Source: Acanthopleura granulata
Taxonomy: Eukaryota; Mollusca; Polyplacophora; Chitonida; Chitonidae
DNA: 64,000 bases
Direction: 5' to 3'
NCBI GenBank assembly: GCA_016165875.1
Contig: JABBOT010000016.1
Location: 10,478,063-10,542,062 of the forward strand
Program-made: the position numbers and the translations under genes
Notes under the pieces: model-generated
Told to the model about the DNA's origin: nothing
Database searches by the model: none
Seen by the model: the letters and a program-made list of their open reading frames with translations, nothing else
In this document: piece by piece, positions 56,701 through 59,690 of the stretch
Numbering within the stretch: the stretch's first letter is position 1
Layout of the letters: the number at the start of each line of letters is the position of its first letter

Positions 56701-58267
56701 CTACTTATGTTAAATTTTGTTTCATCAGTTCTGAGCCCTCCAACAATGGCAACCCTGTTGGTAGCGCGAGACCACGGTGTAATTGTGGCTTATATTGACT
56801 GATATGCAGGGGTCATTGGTGTCCCTAGGCCGAGGGCTATGTGGACCTGATTTAGGTATATACTTCTAAGATGCTATCTCCTCATTCAGTTCTGCTCTAT
56901 GTGCATTAGATTCTCCCCGAATACCCATGAAGCACCTTAATTCCGAAAGTTGAAGTATTTGCTCACATTTTGCCACAATCACTACTTAGCATTACCTCAA
57001 CATTCTCCAGTAAATCTTAGTCCAATTAGACAATACGGCCAGCCGGCACATGATGACACGCTTTTATAAATCTGTGTCAATAATGTGTGCACGCTCATCG
57101 TGGTCTGACCTTTCCATAACAGTATGCCTTGAAATTTACATCTATACTAAACAAATCTATGCCTCCAATCAATTAACATAAAGATCAACCACGGATATGC
57201 ATGCATGGGAAGCATCACCACAGTTCATTAGGTTATGTTTTCGACAGTGCACATGAACGATAGTCACTGTTGTGAATTATCTTGGATTTACTGGTTGTAA
57301 GGGCTACAGAGTGTGAAAAAATTTGGCAGAAGAACAGGGCATGTCTTGGTGAACATAGTTTATCTCAGTTTTACCCAGTTCATGCATGTCTTTGTTCATT
57401 TTGCACTGATTTGGTTTCAAAGCGGGGGTGATTAAGGCTGTTGTTTTAGCTAACAAGTGTGCCTGGGTAGTCTGCAAAAGCAGCCTTTCACAGTTTATAG
57501 CAAGGAGCAATACACATTTGCCAGAGGCATATCTAAAAACTGCAGGTAACCCTCCTCTGTGAACTGACCCCCACTGATAAGGAGGAACTAAGGTAATGCA
57601 TCTGCAATGGTTCACAACTTGTTATGTTTTTCATCAAATTTAATGTACTTACAATTTGAATTTGGTTTTCATCTTTAATTAAGAGGAAACATAAGAGAAT
57701 AGAGATTGAGAATGTGAAATAAAACAAAAATTTACACTGCATCCGAGGAGTTCTAGTATCCTTAAATTGGGTAAAGAGGATTCTGTGTGAAAGAAACACA
57801 TTGTGCGTGATAGAACATTTGATTTACTGCAACAAGTTTTATATTAGGGCTATAAGTTCCAAACATTTTTTCTATGATATCCACTGACTGACTGACAAAC
57901 ACTTCCATGTTTAAGATCTCTGTCAAGTCACAGTTTGCCAGGATCATATGACCCTCTATACAAAACAAATTAAAACCAATTTCAACATACACCAGGCATG
58001 TAATCAATGATCATGTGGACTTTTATTTTAACTAAGTAGCAAATAAAGAATGTAAGTATGTCTGGTACAGTACATAACTTAGTATATATACAGATAGAGA
58101 TACAGCATTTAACACAGACCTGCAGCTCCAGAAAGTTCAGCTCCAAATGGAAACTTGAATCCACTTGGCCTCATGTAGGGCAGCATTACCAAGACATTGT
58201 AATTTGCAGTCAAGCAGGATGTGATTAGGCAACTGATTACTAAAAGAAGTATGCTCAATTTTTCCAT
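3735..58267 (-). CDS. Receptor-type guanylate cyclase (natriuretic-peptide-receptor-like), 16 coding exons, 3' part outside window
   Basis: Sixteen minus-strand exons, all with AG/GT borders and compatible phases, join to 2,014 nt (671 codons plus 1 nt). Reading order: signal peptide about 1-21; ANF-receptor-type extracellular domain about 22-440; CGYNNEFC juxtamembrane cysteine pair near 441-448; membrane span about 458-480; linker with the IMWRVYF motif (496-502, family form LWRV/LWKV); kinase homology domain from about 530. VAIK is at 540-543. The HRD position reads HGN (636-638), while DFG (656-658) is kept, which is the usual pseudokinase state in this family. Family members make cGMP from GTP at the plasma membrane after peptide binding. 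The dimerisation helix and cyclase domain are not in the window and should lie left of position 1. Ligand and exact subfamily cannot be read from the sequence. Exon joins are inference from phase and homology; no transcript was seen. Confidence 0.92.
4166..4237 (-). CDS. Guanylate cyclase exon 15 (kinase homology domain)
   Basis: A 72-nt, phase 0-0 exon with acceptor gtttctag and donor GTAATT. It encodes [20 protein letters not shown], an almost textbook receptor cyclase segment (DILEN-x-SI-x-LD-x-x-F), then DLIK. Confidence 0.94.
4238..5394. other. Start of intron 14, no gene
   Basis: AT-rich. The only structure seen is a short direct repeat (cttatgtgcatgt at about 4302 and 4320) next to a small palindrome, ctgccagcaactggcag, at 4338-4354. 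Confidence 0.5.
5415..6775. repeat. Large inverted repeat (foldback), arms about 0.45 kb
   Basis: The left arm (about 5415-5870) and right arm (about 6235-6775) are imperfect reverse complements over several blocks. TTCCAGTTGAATCT (5596-5609) pairs with agattcaactggaa near 6500. CCTGAAATGTAACTAAGTTC pairs with the complement of 6336-6360. AGTGTAATTGTTCAGACC (5474) pairs with ggtctgcacaattacact (6699-6716). I see no coding potential. It could be a foldback transposon or a local inverted duplication. Confidence 0.75.
9195..9740 (+). repeat. Dispersed repeat R1, uninterrupted copy 2
   Basis: Starts CTAAAGAGCTACTTTGGTG, continues through AAAGCAAGGCGAATTG, TTTCTGTCCCTTCCACTTTG, catgatgtcatcaatcgctgac, aggaaaatttcacggac and tcttcagttatatgggttaaa. 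It carries both parts of R1 without a Penelope body, so it serves as an empty-site comparison for copy 1. Confidence 0.72.
10720..10824 (-). CDS. Guanylate cyclase exon 14 (kinase homology domain)
   Basis: A 105-nt, phase 0-0 exon with acceptor ttgttcaag and donor GTAGGT. It encodes [20 protein letters not shown] and [10 protein letters not shown], matching the H-x-N-x-x-x-x-GAC and TEYC-x-x-GSLQD hinge of receptor cyclase kinase homology domains. Confidence 0.93.
10825..11936. other. Intron 13, no gene
   Basis: AT-rich intron sequence between exons 13 and 14. No repeat or exon is recognised apart from the tandem duplication that follows it. Confidence 0.5.
11937..12222. repeat. Tandem duplication, two units of 143 bp
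   Basis: Both units contain gattactgtac or gattattgtac, then agacataaaaat, ttcttttcaat, ctaattttactaatttt or the near equivalent, and end with a cctaacagacctatatac-like block. The spacing of matching blocks is 143 bp. Confidence 0.7.
12997..13080 (-). CDS. Guanylate cyclase exon 13 (kinase homology domain, VAIK)
   Basis: An 84-nt, phase 0-0 exon with acceptor gtctatag and donor GTATAT. It encodes [12 protein letters not shown], where VAIK keeps the ATP-contacting lysine, then the helix-C region ([14 protein letters not shown]). Confidence 0.88.
13274..13289. promoter_or_regulatory. Two abutting perfect CRE/ATF palindromes
   Basis: TGACGTCATGACGTCA is two full 8-bp cAMP response elements joined head to tail, inside intron 12 of the guanylate cyclase gene. 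Family knowledge: CREB/ATF proteins bind this palindrome. Whether it acts as an intronic enhancer is not known. Confidence 0.4.
13469..13590. repeat. Small inverted repeat, MITE-like
   Basis: TAGGTTATTGGCTTGCATGG followed by ctctgtgtgga pairs with tccatacagagccatataag ccaatagccta at 13559-13590. The loop is about 60 bp. Confidence 0.6.
13706..13852 (-). mobile_element. tRNA-derived SINE fragment
   Basis: Read on the minus strand it has a B-box-like block (gagtttcaagtccagctcat), the cggatggtcgtgggttt-like core and a (TAAA)n tail seen on the plus strand as ttatttatttat. The head (A box) is missing. It is the same family as 31047-31306. Confidence 0.65.
14676..15078. mobile_element. MITE family M1, copy 1, flanked by TTAAA
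   Basis: Terminal inverted repeats GAGACTATACCAGAGAATT (left) and GAGACTATACCACAGAATT (right, complement) enclose 403 bp with no ORF. Each end is followed by TTAAA, a likely target duplication. A second copy is at 33878-34200. Confidence 0.78.
15084..16879. other. Intron 12 sequence, no gene
   Basis: AT-rich. No exon with family similarity is seen. The short ORFs on both strands here lack coding features. Confidence 0.45.
16880..16990. repeat. Palindromic repeat related to the 34.8-kb minisatellite
   Basis: tgttgcacagtgaaggttga plus atac pairs with gtattcaacctttacagtgt gcaatat at 16964-16990. The inside (gaaatgacaacccacgagaa) matches the minisatellite units at 34822-35100. Confidence 0.6.
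17301..17363 (-). CDS. Guanylate cyclase exon 12 (Gly/Ser linker into kinase homology domain)
   Basis: A 63-nt, phase 0-0 exon with acceptor gttcttatag and donor GTACTG. It encodes [20 protein letters not shown], which corresponds to the Gly-rich region and the 'Y-x-G-x-F-KG' start of the kinase homology domain. Intron 11 before it is 10.8 kb, so an undetected extra exon there cannot be excluded, although phase fits directly. Confidence 0.82.
17711..18600. other. Intron 11 segment starting with a terminal motif shared with 27.9 kb
   Basis: TAAGGATACTAGAACCCCT at 17711-17729 is the exact reverse complement of 27871-27889. It may be one end of a dispersed DNA element. The rest is AT-rich with no recognised gene. 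Confidence 0.4.
18601..19796. other. Intron 11, no gene
   Basis: T-rich tracts (18960-18971 and 19382-19400) and no recognised element. Confidence 0.45.
19797..20316 (-). mobile_element. LTR of a retrotransposon (LTR-A), 520 bp
   Basis: On the minus strand it starts TGTATC at 20316 and ends TTACA at 19797, the short inverted ends of an LTR. It contains AATAAA near 19850. A purine-rich tract (aggggaggagcca) lies directly upstream, preceded by gaggacgtgtcttag, as at the 3' end of Ty3/Gypsy-type internal regions. It is therefore probably a 3' LTR. No matching full partner is seen. Confidence 0.62.
20317..20460 (-). pseudogene. 3' internal remnant upstream of LTR-A
   Basis: Carries the polypurine tract and the GAGGACGTGTCTTAG block typical of the end of Gypsy-type internal sequence. 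No usable ORF remains. Confidence 0.5.
21690..23655 (-). pseudogene. Ty3/Gypsy pol relic: integrase and chromodomain
   Basis: Minus-strand frames in pol order. A zinc-binding integrase N-terminus (H-H from AYHDSSVG and RVHENI, C-C from LTCEICQQ) lies at about 23350-23210. The core has [10 protein letters not shown] and LISDRGQN (two catalytic Asp) and [13 protein letters not shown] (catalytic Glu) at about 23160-22830. The C-terminal part has [16 protein letters not shown], then a 214-codon frame at 21688-22332 with [18 protein letters not shown], which reads as a chromodomain. Several stops and frameshifts break it. A purine tract (gtggaaggggga) ends the internal region near 21700. RT and protease are absent. 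Confidence 0.85.
23660..23729 (-). repeat. 70-bp piece of LTR-A joined to the Gypsy relic
   Basis: Matches the first 70 bp of LTR-A (20246-20315) with a few substitutions, including aatgtttaatctatattttg. It lies directly beside the integrase relic, which belongs to another element. Confidence 0.7.
24480..26035 (+). pseudogene. hAT-type transposase relic (ZNF862-like)
   Basis: Plus-strand pieces in order. [20 protein letters not shown] (about 24495-24555) is a zinc-finger start. The open stretch 24707-25228 holds [27 protein letters not shown] and YDGASVWDG, the Asp-containing motifs of hAT-derived, ZNF862-type proteins. Then [16 protein letters not shown] and [20 protein letters not shown] at 25280-25530. 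The tail [16 protein letters not shown] is near 25975-26025. Stops and frameshifts make it a dead copy. Such genes are mobile or domesticated; nothing here suggests domestication. Confidence 0.78.
26036..27219. other. Intron 11, no gene
   Basis: AT-rich. A block near 27048-27080 (tctagtctacttcactttgg) reappears in inverted orientation near 56237-56270. Confidence 0.45.
27220..27890. repeat. Dispersed repeat R2, copy 1
   Basis: Blocks gaaaaataaacgagaaataa, gattaaggctgttattttag, ttcacatttaccaga and TTCTAGTATCCTTAA recur in the same order in 56519-57765. It ends with the 19-bp motif shared with 17711. No ORF of interest. Confidence 0.7.
28144..28234 (-). CDS. Guanylate cyclase exon 11 (cytoplasmic juxtamembrane)
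   Basis: A 91-nt exon with acceptor ctgtttcag and donor GTAGGT, ending in phase 0. It encodes a basic stretch (WMKKKQSE), the family motif [12 protein letters not shown], then a Ser-rich linker ([11 protein letters not shown]). Confidence 0.92.
28681..29456. mobile_element. Candidate non-autonomous TA-flanked DNA transposon
   Basis: The left end is TACAGTAAAACCTGTTTAAA and the right end, as complement, TTACAGTGAAACTTGCC. The matching termini CAGTRAAACYTG are flanked by TA, as in Tc1/mariner/pogo elements. No transposase frame is seen inside. The terminal match is short, so the call is tentative. Confidence 0.45.
29582..29684 (-). CDS. Guanylate cyclase exon 10 (transmembrane segment)
   Basis: A 103-nt exon with acceptor cattttag and donor GTGAGT, ending in phase 2. 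It encodes a single membrane span: a charged start (AKDR), about 23 hydrophobic residues including [19 protein letters not shown], then the stop-transfer YYKR. The position matches the single span of receptor guanylate cyclases. Confidence 0.93.
30735..30780. repeat. Short dispersed repeat, partner at 33558
   Basis: ggggaatcactacaattcag followed by tgatggtatattctgtgc recurs with one or two changes at 33558-33603, in a different intron. The unit is itself partly palindromic (atcact...agtgat). Confidence 0.6.
31047..31306 (-). mobile_element. tRNA-derived SINE with a 12-bp target duplication
   Basis: On the minus strand the head reads GGGGGCTCTGTGGCTCAGTT with an A box and GAGTTCAAGTCCAGC with a B box, then a conserved core and a tail of TAAATAAATCAAAT. 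CTTTAGATTAAA is found exactly at 31035-31046 and 31307-31318, a perfect target-site duplication. Pol III promoter boxes are present; activity is unknown. Confidence 0.85.
31416..31542 (-). CDS. Guanylate cyclase exon 9 (end of ectodomain, C-x6-C motif)
   Basis: A 127-nt exon with acceptor atcttctag and donor GTGAGA, ending in phase 1. It encodes the last strands, then [20 protein letters not shown] and the second cysteine FC. The pattern resembles the P-x-CG-x-DNE-x-x-x-C juxtamembrane motif of natriuretic peptide receptors, which supports the subfamily call. Confidence 0.92.
31726..31865. repeat. Small inverted repeat in intron 8
   Basis: The cacaaaacttcgtaa and cgtaacatttctcc blocks pair imperfectly with ttatgacttgcaaagttttg and agaaaatgtt. 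It may be a short MITE. Confidence 0.45.
32039..32148 (-). CDS. Guanylate cyclase exon 8 (extracellular domain)
   Basis: A 110-nt exon with acceptor ttcggcag and donor GTGAGT, ending in phase 0. It encodes [20 protein letters not shown], the G-x-x-F-x-x-NGDR signature of receptor guanylate cyclase ectodomains. HNASID further on holds a possible glycosylation site. Confidence 0.93.
32149..33366. other. Intron 7, no gene or repeat seen
   Basis: AT-rich intron between exons 7 and 8. Nothing recognised. Confidence 0.5.
33367..33505 (-). CDS. Guanylate cyclase exon 7 (extracellular domain)
   Basis: A 139-nt exon with acceptor gaaag and donor GTAAGC, ending in phase 1. It encodes [19 protein letters not shown], the well-conserved Y-x-A-x-x-x-YA-x-AL helix of the family, then [15 protein letters not shown] with a possible glycosylation site (NGT). 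Confidence 0.92.
33558..33603. repeat. Short dispersed repeat, partner at 30735
   Basis: ggggaatcactataattcag then tgatggtatattctgtgc. See the partner copy. Confidence 0.6.
33878..34200. mobile_element. MITE family M1, copy 2
   Basis: Termini GAGACTATATGAGAGAATT and, as complement, GAGACTCTACCGGAGAATT. Flanks are TTAAA on the left and TTGAA on the right. The left 100 bp (acaaattttcagttcaatca) match the complement of the right end of copy 1. It is more decayed than copy 1. Confidence 0.75.
34822..35100. repeat. Minisatellite-like array, 60-bp period
   Basis: Units at 34822-34895, 34981-35040 and 35041-35100 share aaggctgaataccataaa, ttctcgtgagaggtggaaat or the near form, and gataacccatga. 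The last two are in exact 60-bp register. A related palindromic copy lies at 16880-16990. Confidence 0.75.
35230..36230 (+). pseudogene. Pogo-type DDE transposase relic
   Basis: Plus-strand frames include [11 protein letters not shown] (first catalytic Asp region, near 35520-35560), [39 protein letters not shown] and [20 protein letters not shown]. This order is that of DDE-superfamily (pogo/Tigger/jerky-like) transposases. Stops interrupt it at about 35565, 35779 and 36034. The second catalytic Asp region reads FYVFKANQG, with the expected Asp lost. It is a dead copy. Confidence 0.85.
36801..37018 (+). mobile_element. SINE, plus orientation, (AAAT)n tail
   Basis: Starts GGGGCCTTTATGGCCAAGG, a decayed tRNA-like head, continues through cttactctggctctgccca-like core sequence and ttcttgcgtatgacattaaa, and ends in repeated AAATAAAT. 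It shares its tail with the other SINEs in this window; no clear target duplication was seen. Confidence 0.65.
37019..37930. other. Intron 6, no gene
   Basis: Contains a GC-richer stretch at about 37485-37720 with repeated agcccct-like words, otherwise nothing recognised. Confidence 0.45.
37931..38086 (-). CDS. Guanylate cyclase exon 6 (extracellular domain)
   Basis: A 156-nt, phase 0-0 exon with acceptor tttttcag and donor GTAAGT. It encodes [19 protein letters not shown] and a segment with NLFNHTFQ, a possible N-glycosylation site. It is the D-x-x-A-x-x-A-x-x segment that precedes the second half of the ligand-binding fold. Confidence 0.88.
38087..39164. other. Intron 5, no gene or repeat seen
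   Basis: AT-rich intron between exons 5 and 6. Confidence 0.5.
39165..39310 (-). CDS. Guanylate cyclase exon 5 (extracellular domain)
   Basis: A 146-nt exon with acceptor ttatacag and donor GTAAGT, ending in phase 0. It encodes [19 protein letters not shown], equivalent to the RVVxxxxxGxxLRxLMLAA strand-helix of natriuretic receptors, then [14 protein letters not shown]. Confidence 0.92.
40015..40210. mobile_element. Palindromic pair of SINE tails
   Basis: The left end reads CATTGGTGTTTAATGCCATA and the right end CGTAAAACACCAATC, its complement form. Both carry the tail-proximal block (caagaatagttcac and gtgaaatattctcg). Between them is cggcggccagca and a decayed core. The two SINE 3' ends point outward in opposite directions. 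Confidence 0.65.
40291..40549 (-). CDS. Guanylate cyclase exon 4 (extracellular domain)
   Basis: The longest coding exon, 259 nt: acceptor ccttcag, donor GTAAGT, ends in phase 1. It begins [20 protein letters not shown], the conserved 'TLTR' helix of natriuretic-receptor-like ectodomains, followed by [10 protein letters not shown]. Confidence 0.92.
40805..41193. repeat. Foldback MITE, arms about 160 bp
   Basis: atgttgatgattggaaataa, taggttaaaac, gaagagaccatcaaaaat, attttttagattttttttca and ttatggaccata in the left arm are matched by their complements in 41035-41193. No ORF. Confidence 0.8.
41194..42312. other. Intron 3, no gene
   Basis: AT-rich. TTAAAGAGCTACTGTGGTGA at 41943-41962 matches the left end of R1 but the rest of R1 is not recognised here. 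Confidence 0.5.
42313..42476 (-). CDS. Guanylate cyclase exon 3 (extracellular domain), acceptor beside a Penelope insertion
   Basis: A 164-nt exon ending in phase 0 at donor GTAACA. It encodes [20 protein letters not shown], the conserved GP-x-C-x-x-x-C segment of ANF-receptor-type domains, then YKNIPDFTG. The acceptor is gcattcacag. Only 22 nt of host sequence (42477-42498) separate the exon from the Penelope-like element, so the normal branch-point zone is occupied by element sequence. Confidence 0.9.
42588..42641 (-). ncRNA. Hammerhead-ribozyme-like fold in the Penelope 3' region, core degenerate
   Basis: On the minus strand: GATGT, C, a short hairpin region, TTGATAA, stem CGATGT/ACATCG with loop TAGTATCT, then GAAA-type sequence, and ACGTC pairing with the initial GATGT (5 bp with one G-U). 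This is the order stem III, cleavage site, stem I, core, stem II, GAAA, stem III. The CUGANGA core reads (C)UUGAUAA, with the usual G8 as A, so cleavage is doubtful. Hammerheads are known from Penelope-like elements; this assignment is inference. Confidence 0.4.
42705..45134 (-). CDS. Penelope-like reverse transcriptase with GIY-YIG endonuclease, intact 809 codons
   Basis: One open frame. After a basic N-terminal region come RT motifs: [32 protein letters not shown] (motif A, catalytic Asp), [20 protein letters not shown] (motif B), [13 protein letters not shown] (motif C, catalytic DD) and [12 protein letters not shown]. The C-terminus holds [20 protein letters not shown], with the GVVY and YIG pair, the arginine of RIKEH and the Asn of NPHHNIKW region, as in GIY-YIG nucleases of Penelope elements. 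Known role of the family: target-primed retrotransposition. The start ATG lies in sequence contributed by the upstream copy, with a stop codon (TAA) just before it. No stop or frameshift is seen, so it may be functional. Confidence 0.93.
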   Translation of the reverse strand: MPLKQVIRHQYGDAAVQDINRLNKLEKKYLKSSNHLTFLMKCRDHSVIPKGLRLRSPINSQAAHRILQQASTLLVKERIRHHRKTKAHSTGEIAKQQEKLQSTPQPDVYTQLRQVQTKSNNTLNLQIKSKQQQKFNNLTRSTANPASQNQLEVNRREFISKTVVNLSSKPLNPHQLNLLSKGLNFIPTTNTIPKDDFIINIEDGLQQLAPGGHIDYLRHQIATLLDKAQPQHNNLTKEERKAITELKEDKSIVIAPADKGKATAILDKSAFNTLVDNILGDESTYRTLKTDPTNKYDRQHRSFLNQLKTNGEITHETQRKLIVQHPRPPYARATIKIHKDPVKARLLICSRGTVFYNTAQFLTKILAPWSKAANSFINHSAEFCNKIRQIKEPCQLVSYDVVDLFTNVPTNLALDLIRQKITDNPPVTPLSPGSIVRLLEHCLSSTYFTWGDTIYEQIHGLPMGSPLSPIVSEIYLTELENKALSTSPIQPICWMRKVDDTFVALHQNDDPTVLLDHLNSQHQRMKFTMETETDREIPFLDVQVKRTTDGLQTTVYRKATHSDQYIHYKSNHPPKIKTDIISTLTRRATHICTNKLDEEITHLRAVFTQHNGYPANKVNKAIQKIIHPPPNQLTRVRDEGPGIRISLPYIGPTSNKIARLLKQSTGIETLFINQTTLKSLLHATGKRKATKPSPPKGVVYQIKCNCNATYIGETGRPLGTRIKEHKSSVEKSDSKSAISDHIQENPHHNIKWNTIRTLNSNQPNWKKRKLQEAIQIKRLKPSLNRDQGIYLPSAYDLLILQTDLEPHRA
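45207..45260 (-). ncRNA. Second copy of the hammerhead-like fold
   Basis: The same sequence as 42588-42641, shifted by 2,619 bp, placed upstream of the full-length ORF. Confidence 0.4.
45324..46333 (-). pseudogene. 5'-truncated Penelope copy (C-terminal RT and GIY-YIG)
   Basis: Begins within the motif B-C interval ([14 protein letters not shown]) and runs open to the same stop as the full copy. Its motif C (KVDDTF) and GIY-YIG region are kept. The N-terminal half, including motif A, is missing, so it cannot encode a working enzyme alone. Confidence 0.9.
46334..47484. other. Rest of intron 2, no gene
   Basis: AT-rich. It holds one perfect small hairpin: tcatgcacta (46813-46822) and tagtgcatga (46832-46841). 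Confidence 0.5.
47485..47586 (-). CDS. Guanylate cyclase exon 2 (extracellular domain)
   Basis: A 102-nt exon between acceptor ttctag and donor GTAAGT. It starts in phase 1 and ends in phase 1. It encodes [15 protein letters not shown] and a segment containing YENSHCNVV, which matches the early helix and strand of ANF-receptor ectodomains, including a conserved-type cysteine. Intron 1 before it is 10.5 kb. Confidence 0.88.
48269..48405. mobile_element. Palindromic MITE family M2, copy 1
   Basis: CAGGGCCCACTTGCA at the left and TGCAAGTGGGCCCTG at the right are perfect complements. Inside, cttcttaacacttgaac pairs with gttcgtgaagttaagagg. The 137-bp element has a second copy at 54545. Confidence 0.82.
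48897..49248. repeat. Tandem duplication, two units of 176 bp
   Basis: gtaatttacagtatt... and gaatcaacaatggaatata in unit 1 match gtaatttacgg... and gaatcaacgatggaatata in unit 2. The blocks gctctacatgt and ctgtttaaca-like end also match. Confidence 0.75.
49249..50744. other. Intron 1, no gene
   Basis: AT-rich sequence with no recognised element. Short frames on both strands lack any motif. Confidence 0.45.
50745..50788. repeat. (TA)n microsatellite
   Basis: About 22 uninterrupted TA units. Confidence 0.95.
50885..51005 (-). mobile_element. SINE tail fragment
   Basis: tttatttattatttatttga, then gtcaagaatatttcacttac and acaacggcagcca, the 3' end of the SINE family at 31047. The tRNA-like head is absent. 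Confidence 0.65.
51125..51600. repeat. Long foldback element, arms about 190 bp
   Basis: AAGCTTTCTGCAGCC with gacacagatcacctctaatg and gatgctatccaa (left) are mirrored by the complement of 51535-51595. Inner blocks such as accacttgacttgtaaatca pair with tgatgtaccagtcaagtggt near 51436. The pairing may extend outward to about 51065 and 51680. Confidence 0.78.
52740..54400 (+). pseudogene. DIRS-type retroelement relic: reverse transcriptase and RNase H
   Basis: Plus-strand frames: [20 protein letters not shown] (RT motif A region, about 53140-53200), [37 protein letters not shown] (motif C, YIND for YIDD, about 53300), [13 protein letters not shown], then [20 protein letters not shown] and [16 protein letters not shown] (53600-53760), which is the DIRS thumb and RNase H connection. 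An RNase H remnant (WGGVVGEES) follows. Several frameshifts and the D-to-N change in YIDD show it is dead. Confidence 0.82.
54545..54678. mobile_element. Palindromic MITE family M2, copy 2
   Basis: CTGGGCCCATCTGCA and TGCAAGTGGGCCCAG termini with one mismatch, 134 bp long, same family as 48269. It lies between the RT and recombinase parts of the DIRS relic. Confidence 0.82.
55260..56040 (+). pseudogene. DIRS-type tyrosine recombinase relic
   Basis: The N-terminal SAM-like part reads [25 protein letters not shown] (55320-55395), with [20 protein letters not shown] near 55570. The catalytic-domain remains lie at 55690-56040, ending [20 protein letters not shown]. Stops and frameshifts are frequent. 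The order RT, RNase H, recombinase on one strand is diagnostic for DIRS-like elements. Confidence 0.78.
56270..56519. mobile_element. Foldback MITE with 67-bp inverted ends
   Basis: The left arm 56270-56336 (gaattataaaattaaatgag, acctatctgga, ttgaatactagt) pairs with the right arm 56453-56519 (actagtattcaa, tccaggtaggt, ctcatttaattttataatt). It sits at the edge of repeat R2 copy 2. Confidence 0.82.
56520..57765. repeat. Dispersed repeat R2, copy 2, interrupted
   Basis: Blocks 56520-56745 match 27230-27440, and 57424-57765 match 27540-27885 (gattaaggctgttgttttag, gagttctagtatccttaaa). About 680 bp between them is not in copy 1. Confidence 0.68.
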
Positions 58268-58293
58268 GTCTGTTGACTCTATGCCATCAGTAC
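58120..58293 (-). CDS. Guanylate cyclase exon 1: 5' UTR end, start codon, signal peptide
   Basis: The exon opens after an acceptor (ttgcag, AG at 58295-58294). It carries 26 nt of 5' UTR, then ATG at 58267-58265, and ends with donor GTCTGT at 58119. Coding part is 148 nt (49 codons plus 1). The peptide begins [18 protein letters not shown], a hydrophobic signal peptide, followed by the first strand of the ligand-binding fold (NVLVMLPYM). An upstream out-of-use ATG in the leader is followed at once by a stop (ATGGCATAG). This ATG was chosen because the signal peptide follows directly and phase 1 fits exon 2. Confidence 0.88.
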
Positions 58294-58943
58294 CTGCAAT
58301 TTAAAACAAAGCATATCCATAATTTAAAGTATTCATGCATCTGACATTAGTATAGGCCTATTATTAACAATGATATGATTGATTGCCTTTCTTGTTCTGG
58401 CTTGTGTTCGTATCTTGATTGTGGAATGCATTATTTACTAAACTGATGTAGCCTGTTTGCAGCTCATTTATCCAGATTCCAGCTTCCAATGACGACAACT
58501 TTTAAAATAATTCATGGAAAGCTACGAAACAAGCCATGAGAGTATTTGTTCTCGTTTTATCAACTGTCCAGACTCCATCTCCAAACACCGATAACCTAAA
58601 AACTCTTCTTGGGAATGCCAACTAAAAACGGATCACACATGTCTTCAGATGATCGTCACTTTTTTTCTGTAGGGAAGAAATGCCTTTCGGAAAGACAGCA
58701 TTTGCCGTAGAAATATGACGAAAAAGAAATTTGTGTTGAAACACAGGAATGCACGTCTTAATCAGTCACCTTGTTAACAGAGATACAAAAACAAACCAAC
58801 GGCAATCAAAACTTCGCGCCTATTTTCGAACTGCCACGGTAAATGGGACAAATTTTCCTGCTTAAACTTTGCAAGGACTAACCTCTTTTAAAATATCATT
58901 CCTTCCCGATGGACACGATGATGAAATAATACGACAGACTTAC

Positions 58944-59160
58944 CCTGGATCAGATCACACTAAGAGGCGGCGGCAATAGTTGTACTTTATAAAATATTTA
59001 AACTAAAGGCATAAAATTACGCCGGTGTGCACACGCAGCAGACGATGAAACGCTCGCGCGCAAAGTTTGAACATGCGCAATTCCCTTCGGGAAAACTCGT
59101 CCACCTTCGGCGACAACGGAGCGTGGCTTCAATGACGCCATGGCGTCTCGTGCACATCGT
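58944..59160 (-). promoter_or_regulatory. Promoter and 5' UTR exon of the guanylate cyclase gene
   Basis: On the minus strand a strong donor (ccagg, then GTAAGTCTG) ends at 58944, giving a non-coding first exon that would splice to 58293. A TATA-like TATAAAG lies at 58991-58985, so a start near 58960 is possible. The sequence further upstream to about 59160 is CpG-rich for this window (gctcgcgcgcaaag near 59050), so a longer, TATA-independent leader is also possible. The start site is an inference. Confidence 0.55.
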
Positions 59161-59372
59161 TTGCCAATCAAATGGGACTTGACAAGTTCATCTTAAAAAT
59201 AATTTTACTACTCTTAAATTCATACGAAATCTTTTCTTTTTGGAGCCTTGGTTTCTTTAGGCTGATGTCATTAAAAGTTAGTTAAGCTAGCCTTAACCAT
59301 TAGCCGCCCACATCCCACTTAATCTTTTGTTCACGGGCATGAATAGTGCTGTACGACACACTTCGCACAATG

Positions 59373-59690
59373 AACCCAGTGGGGGGAGAACTCAAGAATA
59401 TTTCACTTATACGAAGGCGGTGACTCCTTGATGCACGAGGGATTTCCACCGCATCTTTTATCTGGTGCTGCCTCACCGAGACGTCTTGCCGAAGACACCC
59501 AACAAGCCCCTTCACCCAGTCACATTATACTGACACCTGGCCGACCAGGCCACCCTCTATCCTCATATTGCTGAGCGCCTAACGAGGAAGCAGAATGTAC
59601 CATTTTTTAAAGTGTTTGGTATGACCCGACCCAGATTTGAACCCAGATCTCCCCGTCCGAAAGCGGACGCTCCACCAAGGGGGGGGGGGG
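59373..59690 (-). mobile_element. Second type of tRNA-derived SINE
   Basis: Read on the minus strand it starts near 59690 with a tRNA-like head that includes gggttcaaatctgggt (B box), then a long unrelated body with gacgtctcggtgaggcagca, and ends in cgtataagtgaaatattctt, the same 3' tail as the first SINE family. A run of 10 G lies at the head (59681-59690). Confidence 0.62.
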
